DNA from: Byssochlamys sp. IMV 00236
Lineage: Eukaryota > Ascomycota > Eurotiomycetes > Eurotiales > Thermoascaceae
NCBI GenBank assembly: GCA_001931875.2
Contig: MSJH02000173.1
Location: 1-10,275, forward strand
DNA: 10,275 bases
Direction: 5' to 3'
Shown: positions 1 through 8,191 of the stretch, one piece after another
Layout of the letters: each line of letters opens with the position of its first letter
Numbering within the stretch: the first letter of the stretch is position 1
Notes under the pieces: generated by a model
What the model was told of the DNA's origin: nothing
Database searches by the model: none
The model's input: the letters and a program-made list of their open reading frames with translations, nothing else
Translations under genes and position numbers: made by a program

Positions 1-87
1 TCAATCAAAACAAAATAGCTTTTTCTATAGTCTCCTTAAAAAAAAAAAGCAAAAAAAAAAAAAAAAACTTGACTTCTCCTTTTATTT

Positions 88-207
88 ATGTCACTCGTCT
101 CTTTCTTTCCTTTTTTTTTCTTTTTCCCTCTCTTTTCTCTCTGTCTCTTTTCTTTCTTTCTTTCTTTTTTTTTTTCTCTCCCTTTTTCTTCTTCTTCTTC
201 TTTTCTT
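88..207 (+). promoter_or_regulatory. C/T-rich tract upstream of the Ssd1-like gene
   Basis: About 120 bases are nearly pure pyrimidine on the plus strand, with TTTC repeats (about 148-169) and CTT repeats (about 186-203). They lie 60 to 180 bases before the ATG at 270. C/T-rich blocks just upstream of start codons are common in fungal promoters, often near the transcription start. An A11-GC-A17 run (38-67) lies directly upstream and may act as a nucleosome-excluding tract. I see no clear TATA box, so the exact start of transcription is not decided. Confidence 0.5.
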
Positions 208-212
208 AATAC

Positions 213-224
213 ATGTTGTATTAA
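213..224 (+). promoter_or_regulatory. Minimal upstream ORF (Met-Leu-Tyr-stop)
   Basis: A three-codon reading frame, ATG TTG TAT TAA, sits 45 bases before the main ATG and in the same frame. If the leader includes it, ribosomes could terminate and reinitiate at 270. Whether it is transcribed depends on the unmapped transcription start. Confidence 0.3.
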
Positions 225-269
225 TACTATTCATTTTTATTATATTACTTTCTTTTTCCATTCATTCAC

Positions 270-2987
270 ATGAACTTACTTGAAGGTCAGACTGCACCCG
301 AATCCACTCGTGGATTATTTGATTTTCCAGAAGTAAAATAAACCCAATTTTATTTTATCTTTTTTGTATTCATTTCCTTTTCCTTTTTGTAGCCTACGAA
401 AAGAAGAGATAAACAACAGCAAAGGCGTCGATCGGTCGAACTGACACCTCGTCCTGCAAGCACTTATCGAGCCTCACTTCAACCTGTCAATGAAGAAGCG
501 ATCATGATGTCAAGGGCTGACGTCTTGGCTGAGACAGAGGCCAAACTGACTCGCCGCTTATCTGAGCCTGTGACGAAACGAGCCACGCCTACAAGTCGAC
601 CTGCATCCGCACGCCTCTCCACTGGGTCGATGTCGAGCCTCTTTGACCGTAAACCCCTTTTTACTTCCCATTTGCCCTTTTCTTCTGTCTTACCTCATAT
701 CAAGTCACACGTTCTGGTCAGTGGGCTGCTTCGGGTCAATCGTCGCAACCGGTCCAATGCATACGTCTTTTCAGAAGAACTCAACAGCGATATCTACATC
801 TGTGGCTCCAGAGATCGAAACCGTGCACTCGAAGGCGATTATGTCGCTGTCAAGCTCGTCGAGGTCGAGCGGGTCTTGATGGAAAAACATGAAAAAGAAG
901 AAGCTAAGCTGGCCAGAAACCATGGACAGCCATTGATAAGAAAACCAGACGAAGAGGATGAGAAGGAAATTATTTTTGGCGGTGAAGATGATGTAGAACA
1001 GATACCTCCAAAGTATTGTGGAACCGTCGTCGCTATACTTGATCGTGCACAAAATCAAGTTTTTTCAGGGTAAATAAAATAAAATATAATTCATAATTCT
1101 CCACTTATACTCTTTCTAGAACGTTAGGATTAACAAGACCGAGCCATAAAAAGTCAGATGGTCCTCAACAAGAAAGGCGAAATAGCATGAATAATCCACC
1201 TCGTATCATTTGGTTTAAGCCAACAGATAAACGTGTACCACTGATCGCTATCCCTGTTGAACAAGCCCCTCCAGGATTTGTAGAAAATCCAAACTTGTTT
1301 GAGCATCGTCTCTTTTTGAGTTCTATCCGTCGTTGGCCTATCACTTCCCTACATCCCTTTGGTGTACTCGAACGAGAGCTGGGAAGTGTGAGGGATGTTG
1401 AAGTGCAGTTGGATGCCATCTTTGCTGATAACAATGCCTCCACCGATGTCTTATCTCTAGACACCTCGCTTACCGACGCATTTGAAGACCGGTTGGACCT
1501 GCGCCACGTGCCTTGCTTTACCATCGGCAAAGACAAACAAAACGCCCTCTCGATTGAACAAATGGAGGAGACGGTCAAAGTTGGCTTTCACGTGGCCGAT
1601 GTGACTTCCTTGGTAGAACTTGACTCACAGCTGGAGAAAGAGGCAAGATCGCGCGGTATACAAATGGATGGTGTTTTGAAGCAGATACCGATTTGGCCTG
1701 ATGAGTTGCGAGAACGGGTGGAATTGACCGAGAACAAGGATCGTGGTGCGTTCTCTGTCATCTGGACTTTCACTGAGGATGGTAAGATTGCGGATACATG
1801 GTTTGGAAGAACACTGATTCAGTAAGCATGAAAAATACAAGAAATATCTCCTAAACTAATCTTTTTTATGTTTGTGCAGTTCAAGTACGATGCTGACAGA
1901 CAAGAATGTTCGAGACATCCTCGACCTCGATAGTATTGATGAAGAAGGTGTCGAGACAGACATTTTAACTCTATACTCCGTTGCCTGTATGCTTCACTCT
2001 AATAGACGACATGGTCTCAAAACGCCACAACTCGTCTTTCATTTTGAACAAGACAGCACAAAGCCATCCCAGGTCGAAGTCTCAGATCACTGGCAAGTCT
2101 TATTTGAAGAATTCCAAATCCTTGCCAACAAATATGTTGCTCAAAAGATCGCCAGTCATTTACCTGATCAAGCGCTCCTTGTCTCACAGCCTCCCCATCA
2201 TACACGTAAATTGAAGGAGCTCGTGAACTATCTGAAAGAACTTGGATACACCTTGGACCCTCATGCATTTGAACAATCCATCGACCGGATGACACCGCCT
2301 GAGGTACAACAGGTCGTTCGTGCTCTGCTTCTTAAAACGTTCTCTACTGAGAAATACTTTTGTACAGGCGTCTACGATATCTCACGATTTTACCACCACG
2401 GGCTCGATGTTCCACTTTACACCCATTTTGCTTCGCCTCTGACACGATACTCTGATGCACTAGTTCATTATCAGCTTCAATCTGCTCTCTCAGATACAAC
2501 CTTCCATCTGGACACAGAAACGGTACAGAGGATAGCTCAACAATGTAACGCGAAAGCGAAAGCGGCTAGACAAATCTTGGAGAACGCTCAGCATCTGTTC
2601 CTGTCCTGTTATCTGGATTCTGTTCAACAGTACGATGCAGTTGTCGTAGGTATCCAAGAAGGTGCATTTGATGTCATCGTCTTGCCATTGCTACTAGAGC
2701 GTCGCATCCATACCATTCATCTGCCATTGAAATCAGACACGTTTGATCCAAACGAAAACAAATTACATCTCATCTGGCAAACTTCACAACAACAACAACA
2801 ACAACAAACAAGTCCAACTAATCAAAAGCGACGATCCATCTGCCAGAAGCAAGAGGATGACGTATTGTTCCCTGAAGAAGCCAGACAGGTCATTGCTCCG
2901 TTCGATGTCGTCGAGGTCATTGTAGAATCTTATCCTGTACGAAATCCACCGCTGATTCGTGTCTTGGCTCGTAACCCTTTTGAATGA
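270..2987 (+). CDS. SSD1: Ssd1-like RNase II family protein, probable pseudonuclease (849 aa, 4 exons)
   Basis: Exons 270-332, 393-1069, 1120-1821 and 1880-2987 join in one frame (850 codons with stop) across GT-AG introns of 60, 50 and 58 bases. Residues 1-105 are disordered and basic, with RRRS and RRLS-type sites. Cold-shock domain 1 lies at about 107-180 (DRNRALEGD motif), domain 2 at about 229-320 (IIWFKPTDKRVPLIAIP), RNB at about 370-705, and a beta-rich C-terminal domain with a seven-Gln run at the end. The family binds mRNA; yeast Ssd1 represses translation of cell-wall messages under the kinase Cbk1. In active relatives (DIS3L2) the RNB core has an IDPxxAxDLDDA motif; here residues 382-390 read IGKDKQNAL, shorter and nearly without acidic residues. 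SPIRRY..VHR is altered to SPLTRY..VHY (666-678). I therefore infer no nuclease activity. The N-terminus is much shorter than in yeast Ssd1 (about 1250 aa). In-frame TAA at 207-209 supports the start at 270; ATG at 504 is the alternative. DIS3L2 is the other possible label. Confidence 0.92.
2787..2807 (+). repeat. (CAA)7 coding microsatellite, polyglutamine
   Basis: Seven perfect CAA codons inside the last exon of the Ssd1-like gene encode seven glutamines. They fall in a polar insertion of the C-terminal domain, between a LHLIWQ strand and a basic QKRRS segment. The run is likely length-variable between strains. Confidence 0.9.
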
Positions 2988-3028
2988 CTTTATATATAAA
3001 TGATGTGTGTGAATAAATAATAAAAGTT
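2988..3028. terminator. Shared 41-base gap between convergent stop codons, with poly(A) signal
   Basis: The Ssd1-like stop (2985-2987) and the Arf-GAP stop (3029-3031 on the minus strand) face each other. A plus-strand AATAAA lies at 3012-3017 with further AATAA repeats to 3024. Cleavage 10 to 30 bases beyond it would place the Ssd1-like mRNA end inside the last Arf-GAP exon. For the minus-strand gene no canonical AATAAA is seen here; a TATATAAAG sequence around 2989-2998 is the nearest candidate. Confidence 0.6.
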
Positions 3029-3754
3029 CTAGTTTTGTAAAGAGCGAATAGTTGCTGCGAAAAAGTCTTCTTCATCATTAACTACAGTTTTGTCTTGTTA
3101 ACTTTTTGTTTATCTTTATTAAAAAACTTACCGTTATTTTTGGTAAAGGTTGTCGTCAGCCTACATACAAAGAACAATTGTAAATCATGGATATTTCGTG
3201 TTGTATGTATTCTTTACCGTTGCTTTGTGATATTTGCAGGTCGATCCGTTGCTTCTGTACTCAGCTATATTTATTGTTATTTCCAACAAAATCTATACGT
3301 TCCTATATCTCCATTTTACCTTTTGTCGGTAAGCTGTTGCGAACCGACTATGATATTTTTGTGTGGTTGTCATGTTGGTTGAATATTCTGGTTGTGACTC
3401 AAAGAACTCTTTGGCTTTTTCATTGCCTCCAATCTGGGTAAAAGAATTAGATTGTGAATAAGGGCTTGTTTAGGATATACATTACATCCATCTTTTTCAA
3501 TTGGTCATCAAACCATTTATCCATAGTGATTGATCTGACAAAACTATAAAGTTTTTAATAAGGAGTTGCATGTTTTATAATAACAAGTTGTACCTGATAT
3601 GAACACCAAAGGATCGATGAACTCCTGAACAGTTTAAGCAAATGAAGATGCCATAACTTACACTTGCCCACTGAGGATTAGGTGCAGAACAATCAAAGCA
3701 AAGACGATTACCAGGTCTCTTTTGAATTTCAAATAAAGTCTGTTTATAATCCAT
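3029..3754 (-). CDS. Small Arf GTPase-activating protein, ArfGAP domain only (153 aa, 6 exons)
   Basis: Assembled from six exons read right to left: 3754-3594, 3543-3486, 3433-3320, 3264-3218, 3160-3132 and 3081-3029. Introns are 50, 52, 55, 57 and 50 bases, all GT-AG, and the frame is kept to a TAG stop. The zinc finger is CX2CX16CX2C (Cys19, 22, 39, 42), with the surrounding [12 protein letters not shown] and [11 protein letters not shown] patterns. Arg47 in the GVHR motif is the expected arginine finger. It is followed by [15 protein letters not shown] and [11 protein letters not shown], all typical of the Gcs1/ArfGAP1 group. Such proteins stimulate GTP hydrolysis by Arf in COPI and trans-Golgi trafficking. 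The acceptor choice at exon 2 is fixed because only it yields SFVRS. After the domain (about 115 residues) only a short tail remains, ending [16 protein letters not shown], whereas yeast Gcs1 (about 350 aa) and human ArfGAP1 (about 400 aa) have long tails with membrane-sensing helices. Exons 4 to 6 rest on splice sites and frame only, so they are less certain than exons 1 to 3. Confidence 0.92.
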
Positions 3755-3883
3755 GATGAAAGCGAGAGAAAGAGAAAAAAGAAAACAAAAAGGAGATATT
3801 CTACTGTTTTAGGAAAGCCTTTTTTTAAGGGGAGCACAAATAGCGCTTATGGGATGCTTTGATATAAGACACACTTGATATTA

Positions 3884-3915
<32 letters not shown>

Positions 3916-4173
3916 CTTATAAATCCTCTTCTTTATAATGCAATCGTTTAATATCAATGTAAATAACTGAAATACTAATAATTCTTTCGCTTCTTGTGGG
4001 CTCTCTTTTATCATCATTTTGTTGTCTGAAATTATCATTTTTCTATCAGTGTGCGAATACTTTCTGAATAAAGTGTAAAATATACTCAAAAGAACCCCCT
4101 TTGCCTGTTATGAAAAAAGATTTGACATCTTTTATCCTCTATGTCTCTTGTCCATTACTCTAATTGTTTTTCT
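3755..4173 (-). promoter_or_regulatory. Intergenic region between the histidine kinase 3' end and the Arf-GAP start
   Basis: This 419-base stretch must hold the kinase 3' UTR and the Arf-GAP promoter, both on the minus strand. Its main landmark is a 27-base T run on the plus strand (3889-3915), a poly(dA:dT) tract about 135 bases before the Arf-GAP ATG, of the kind that excludes nucleosomes. A reading frame that crosses it (3847-4089, minus) owes its lysines to this run and is not a gene. I see no tRNA or other RNA gene. Confidence 0.5.
3889..3915. repeat. T27 homopolymer, poly(dA:dT) tract
   Basis: An uninterrupted run of 27 T on the plus strand. It lies in the Arf-GAP promoter region and could be either a nucleosome-depleting element or the trace of an old poly(A) tail. 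Its exact length is liable to sequencing error. Confidence 0.9.
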
Positions 4174-4178
4174 TTATT
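4173..4178 (-). terminator. AATAAA overlapping the histidine kinase stop codon
   Basis: On the minus strand the sequence CAAATAAAG contains both the TAA stop (4176-4174) and a canonical AATAAA (4178-4173). If it is used, the kinase 3' UTR would be only some tens of bases long. No better AATAAA was noticed just downstream. Confidence 0.4.
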
Positions 4179-6840
4179 TGGTTGTATACACTTTTCTTAA
4201 TGCTGCTTTCATTTCTGTCATTGTAAATGGCTTGCTAATAAAGTCATTCATACCTGTCTCTATACAGATATTACGATCCTGCTTTGAAGCAGAAGCGGTC
4301 AAGGCAATAATATAGACGTTCTTTTTGAGCTCCTGTCTGATATGTCTTGTTGCTTCTAGTCCATCCATTTCAGGCATATAAAGGTCCATCTATTATATAG
4401 ATTGATTAGTAAAAATTCAAATTAAAAGCAAAAAGACCATACAAAGACAACATCAAACTCTTGCTTGAGTATTAAATCCAGTGCTTCTTTTCCATTGGAT
4501 GCAATAGTCACATCTTGATATCCTAATCGCTTTAATATACTCAAAGCAATTTTCTGATTTACTTTTAAAAAAAAAAAAAGAAAAAGGTGAGTTATCCACG
4601 CATACAGAAAAGAGTGAAGCAAGTTATTATTTTACAGATATTATCTTCTGCCAGTAAAACCTTGATTGGGTGCTCTAAAGCCAGATTCTCTTCCTGCTGC
4701 ACCTTTTTAGGCACAGTCTCTGGTCGATGTGTTTTTGAAATCATGCTTTGTAATCCTGATGCTGTTGACTTGGTGTCGGGTATATTATTATGTTGTAAAT
4801 TATGACTATGACTATGAATATTAGTTTGAATAGTAGATTGTGCTATTGGTTCTGAAGGTTGAGGCGTACAGAGACTTTCGGTACTAGAGATAGAGGAGGA
4901 AGGGGAAGTAGGTATATCTTGAGCGATCGCTATGGGCAAAGTGAGAGCAAATCGTGATCCAACTCCTTCCTCGGACTCAACCCAGAGGCCACCACCCATA
5001 CGATTGACAAGCATGCTCGAGATGGCTAGTCCGAGACCTGTACCGCCGTACTTTCTCGCAGTTGAGATATCAATCTGAGAAAAGGACTTGAAGAGTAAAG
5101 GAAGCCGAGAAGCCGGCATACCAATGCCCGTATCCGTCACTGAAATCTCGAGAACGACACGTCCATTTTGATCTTCTTGAGGTACTGTCTGCTCATCCTC
5201 TGTCTCATAATAGTAACAGCTGTCACTCGAATCACTACTGGGTACTATTGGTGCTTTTTTTCTCCGTCGCATGGCATATTTTTGATAGACGCTTTCTACA
5301 CGAGCATCGTAGCGCTCCCTAAAGTTGGATTTATCTGTATCGGGCTTTGATATCTTAACGTGTATGCCACCTTGCTTGGTAAACTATAAAAAAGAAAGAA
5401 TCAATCACGCAAGTGGTTTAAGGATTGCTGTTTCTCTGTTTCACTCGTGTTTACTAATAACCTTGGCAGCATTCGAACAAAGATTGATCAAAATTTGAGT
5501 AAGTCGCATCGAATCACCCATGAGGTAATCGGGTATATCAGGATCTACTTTCCAAATGAATGGTAGGGATGTCTGTTGGTTCGTACCATGTTTGTGTGCA
5601 AGTATGCCGGATGCTTCTAGTTGCTGAAGGAGTTGAGGTACTGGAATGTCGTCTTTTATTTCCAAAGGACATTCAACAATGTGAATCTGTTTGGGGTATT
5701 GAGAATTAGCAGCCTGATGTCGGGCCATATTTAAAGCATCTATATATATATATATATAGAGAGGGAGTGTGTATGTGCATCATGGATGAATAAAAAAAAG
5801 CTATATAGGAGTAATAAAAACAAACCTTTGATGCATTTTCTTAAGCTAAATTTTCTGTATTCTAGCTTGAATTTTGAACCGTGATTCATCTTTGAAAAGT
5901 CCAATATGTCGTTTATCACTGTCAACAAATGATTTCCACTTGTTTGTATTACTTGTAAATGTTCAACTTGTTCTTCATTCAGTGATTGTTTCTCTTGAAG
6001 CAGCAGGTCTGTTAATGCAACTACAGCATTTAATGGCGTCCTTTTTGAGATTAATATTAGCTCTTACGTCATACATAATATATTTATAATAATGTATGTA
6101 TATAGATGTATACCTTATTTCATGACTCATATCTGCTAAAAACCTTAGCTTATATTCTGCATCCTGTAAGGCAGCATTCTTGATCACAATAAGGTTGTCT
6201 CTTTGTCTCAAACGGCTGATTTCATTTGTAACTCTCCTTTGCACTGCTTTGAGAATACAAGCAATATGGTCTAACTGTTGTTTTTCTAATGGTTTGTCAT
6301 GCATAATAGAGATAAGGCCTATTGGCTCTCGTGAATCTAAGTCTAGTCGAAGTCCTACAAAGCTACTGTAACTGGGATACACTGTGCCTGACAATGATGC
6401 ATCTTGTGTGACATAATGAGCTGCATCCTCCAATGTTTTTATATGCGGTGAGTTGTCTGGAAATGAAGATAGTGCGACGGCAGAATATTTGATTCTAAAA
6501 ACGACAGGTTAACAAACTCAAAAAAATTACGTTATGGTTATGACGATTACAAAGCGGGTTGCTGGGGTAAAGTAGAGTGACAAGCTTTAATAAATAGATA
6601 CTGTTCGTCTGCTGATAAATGAGCGTTGGGTGTTTTGATAAGCTGAATCGATGGACATCCCTCACTGTGTTTCATGTCTCTGAACTCTTTGACTGATAGT
6701 AGTCGATGGATCATTACTGTTTGTACGTTAAAAAGTATTGCAATTTCTTCAACTAATACATCTAGAAATTGATCACCAACTTCACTAAACGTTGCTTCAT
6801 AGATGCCTTGTATTGTCTTCTTAATAGCCGGCTTTGGCAT
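4174..6840 (-). CDS. Soluble hybrid histidine kinase, GAF-HisKA-HATPase-receiver (748 aa, 7 exons)
   Basis: Exons 6840-6551, 6494-6114, 6040-5826, 5739-5462, 5383-4636, 4561-4443 and 4389-4174 join in frame; introns are 56, 73, 86, 78, 74 and 53 bases, GT-AG. A GAF-type sensor covers about 15-180 (PIGLISIMHDKPL near its end), then a charged helical linker. The H-box DMSHEIRTPLN has phospho-acceptor His221. The N-box NLCSNAAKFT ends around residue 390, G1 is DTGIGM (472-477), the F-box FKSF (486-489) and G2 GGTGLGLAIS (501-510). The receiver (628-748) has the acidic pair Glu634/Asp635 in LLAEDN, phospho-acceptor Asp679 in MDLYMPEMDG, Thr708 and Lys730 in SKPF. All relay residues are present, so it should pass phosphate His to Asp and on to a separate HPt protein (Ypd1 type), which is not in this window. 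No membrane segment is seen from this start, so it is probably cytosolic. Odd points are a 61-residue insertion (about 402-462) inside the ATPase domain and a Ser-rich linker (541-627). The ligand is unknown. Confidence 0.95.
5741..5758. repeat. (TA)9 microsatellite in a kinase intron
   Basis: Nine TA repeats lie directly at the 3' end of the third kinase intron (5740-5825), so they form the sequence just before its AG acceptor. Length change here would alter the branch-to-acceptor distance. Confidence 0.9.
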
Positions 6841-6841
6841 A

Positions 6842-6928
6842 CTTTTTATTGTTAGTAGAAAAAAAAAATTAAATAAATAAAAAAGGCAGAAAAAGCAAAA
6901 AAAGAAAAATGGCAAAAAAAAAGAATAC
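6842..6928 (-). other. Candidate 5'-UTR intron, or T-rich leader, of the histidine kinase gene
   Basis: On the minus strand GTATTC at 6928 begins a very T-rich stretch that ends in CTACTAAC, a strong branch-point match, followed by AATAAAAAG two bases before the ATG at 6840. The length (87 bases) is like the longest intron of this gene. Splicing would remove an in-frame upstream ATG at 6915. The upstream ATG at 6941 is out of frame with the kinase whether or not it is spliced, so I treat this as untranslated leader. Confidence 0.4.
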
Positions 6929-6956
6929 TTGTATTGTGCATATGTGTATGTCCGTC

Positions 6957-6970
6957 GTGTGTGTGTGTGT
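6957..6970. repeat. (GT)7 microsatellite upstream of the histidine kinase
   Basis: Seven perfect GT repeats, about 120 bases before the kinase ATG, in the probable promoter or leader. Confidence 0.85.
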
Positions 6971-7485
6971 GAATATAGGGCAAGTTTTAGCCTTTAACTA
7001 ATAAAGTAAAGTGCTGTTTATTTCATCCTCAGCTAAGCCACAATTTTTTTTTCACTGGTATTGTTCTCCCTACTTCCATAATGCCGTAGAACAAAATAGA
7101 ATGTTCCACACGTAATCTGCGCCAGATGTAAATGGAAAATCCCATAGGTGTATATATTTGAACACATGTACTATACGAGATTATTCATACAAGTTTAAAT
7201 GATATCTATTACTTAAACAGGAACTTTCCATAGTAAAACACTTGCTTCATAAAGAATTAATGTCGTCATTTTAAGATTCAAATGTCAGATCTCAATGGAG
7301 CAGATATATTTTTTTTATGGAATAGCTGTTTTATTCTGTAGATATAGTTTTACCCGATATGGATAAAATAAATCTCATTGCTCTAACCGTGCTTAATAAA
7401 GGTAAAAAAAGTGATAATTGTTCAAAAGAGTGTGCTATACCCCAGTCAAATGATGATAAATCAAAAGATCTACAGGAGCATTTGC

Positions 7486-7561
7486 TTGGCAATTTTATCT
7501 GAAGGGAGGCTTAAAGTGAATTGAACGTACCTTGCCACTGTCTTGGTTATAAAATTGCCAA
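7486..7561. repeat. 13-base perfect inverted repeat with 50-base loop
   Basis: TTGGCAATTTTAT (7486-7498) is matched by its reverse complement ATAAAATTGCCAA (7549-7561). Allowing a two-base bulge, the arms extend by a further CATTT/AAATG. It could be the termini of a very small element or the stem of a structured RNA; no flanking target duplication was seen. Confidence 0.7.
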
Positions 7562-7564
7562 AAA

Positions 7565-7587
7565 TGTCAATTACAAACAAATTGACA
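7565..7587. repeat. 8-base perfect inverted repeat, 7-base loop
   Basis: TGTCAATT (7565-7572) and AATTGACA (7580-7587) flank ACAAACA. It starts four bases after the preceding inverted repeat ends. Confidence 0.7.
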
Positions 7588-7589
7588 AG

Positions 7590-7616
7590 CCCCGTGTGAT
7601 ACGAACGTGCATGGGG
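7590..7616. repeat. 7-bp hairpin, GC-rich stem with one G-T pair
   Basis: CCCCGTG (7590-7596) can pair with CATGGGG (7610-7616), leaving a 13-base loop. It is the third inverted repeat in a row and is unusually GC-rich for this part of the window. Confidence 0.55.
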
Positions 7617-8178
7617 GAGTAGCAAGATGTGCAGAAAAAAATTAAAACAAAGACAAGGGCAATTGCAATAGCAACATTGGTTGCCAAGGGATATGACATG
7701 ATAATAGACAAGAAATAACCAGGGTGCTGGATATATGTCGGGAATATAGTGATGTTTCTCTCTTAGTGGCCATTGCGTTTCTGTAGTGCAATCACGATAC
7801 CTGCATTTAATTTAAATCTAGATTTGTGATTTTATCTGTTTCAAATGATAGCAAAGAATGACGACCACCAGTTAAAACACAGATCGCTAGTGGTTGGCTC
7901 TGAAATATAAAGCGATTAGCACTTTTTACATGACTGTGCACAAGTAGCTTGTTTTAACATAGAATGTTATTGAATGTATACTCAAAGGGAGGGGTGTAAG
8001 GAGCAAGTGACAACTGAAGTTCGTATTGGAGAATCTCAGTTAGTTGAGAAAAGGGTAAAATTATACTTTCTAGTTCAGTATTATAGGGGGCGTATGACCC
8101 TGCCTTGTGTGACAGAAGAGTACTTTTCTACAGTGCGAAATTTTTATTTCTGAGAAAACCTACTGTGCTTACTGTAGC

Positions 8179-8191
8179 CAGGGCAGCCCTG
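8179..8191. repeat. CAGGGC-A-GCCCTG palindrome
   Basis: A perfect 6-base inverted repeat around a single A, set between the arms' neighbour CTACAGT (8128-8134) and ACTGTAG (8171-8177), which are also inverted repeats of each other. Function is not known. Confidence 0.6.

Noticed and set aside
88..273. 61-residue plus-strand reading frame
   Set aside because: It is a translation of the C/T-rich leader (Phe/Ser/Leu only) and overlaps the real start codon; not a protein gene.
1490..2480. Active DIS3L2-type exoribonuclease
   Set aside because: Overall domain order fits, but the catalytic Asp cluster is missing, so the Ssd1-like pseudonuclease reading is preferred.
3095..3441. Two overlapping plus-strand reading frames of 95 and 84 residues
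   Set aside because: They are antisense shadows of Arf-GAP exons 3 to 5, which have a zinc-finger protein and matching splice sites on the minus strand.
3535..3535. Alternative acceptor for Arf-GAP exon 2 at GTCAG, giving [10 protein letters not shown]
   Set aside because: It also keeps the frame, but deletes the SFV of the conserved [11 protein letters not shown] motif; the acceptor nine bases upstream restores it exactly.
3847..4089. 80-residue minus-strand frame with a polylysine run
   Set aside because: The lysines come from the T27 tract, and the rest has no recognisable domain; it lies in the kinase 3' UTR and Arf-GAP promoter.
7449..7502. Box C/D snoRNA candidate (ATGATGA at 7450-7456, CTGA at 7499-7502)
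   Set aside because: Too short, no internal D' or C' boxes and only a weak terminal stem; the motifs occur often by chance in AT-rich DNA.
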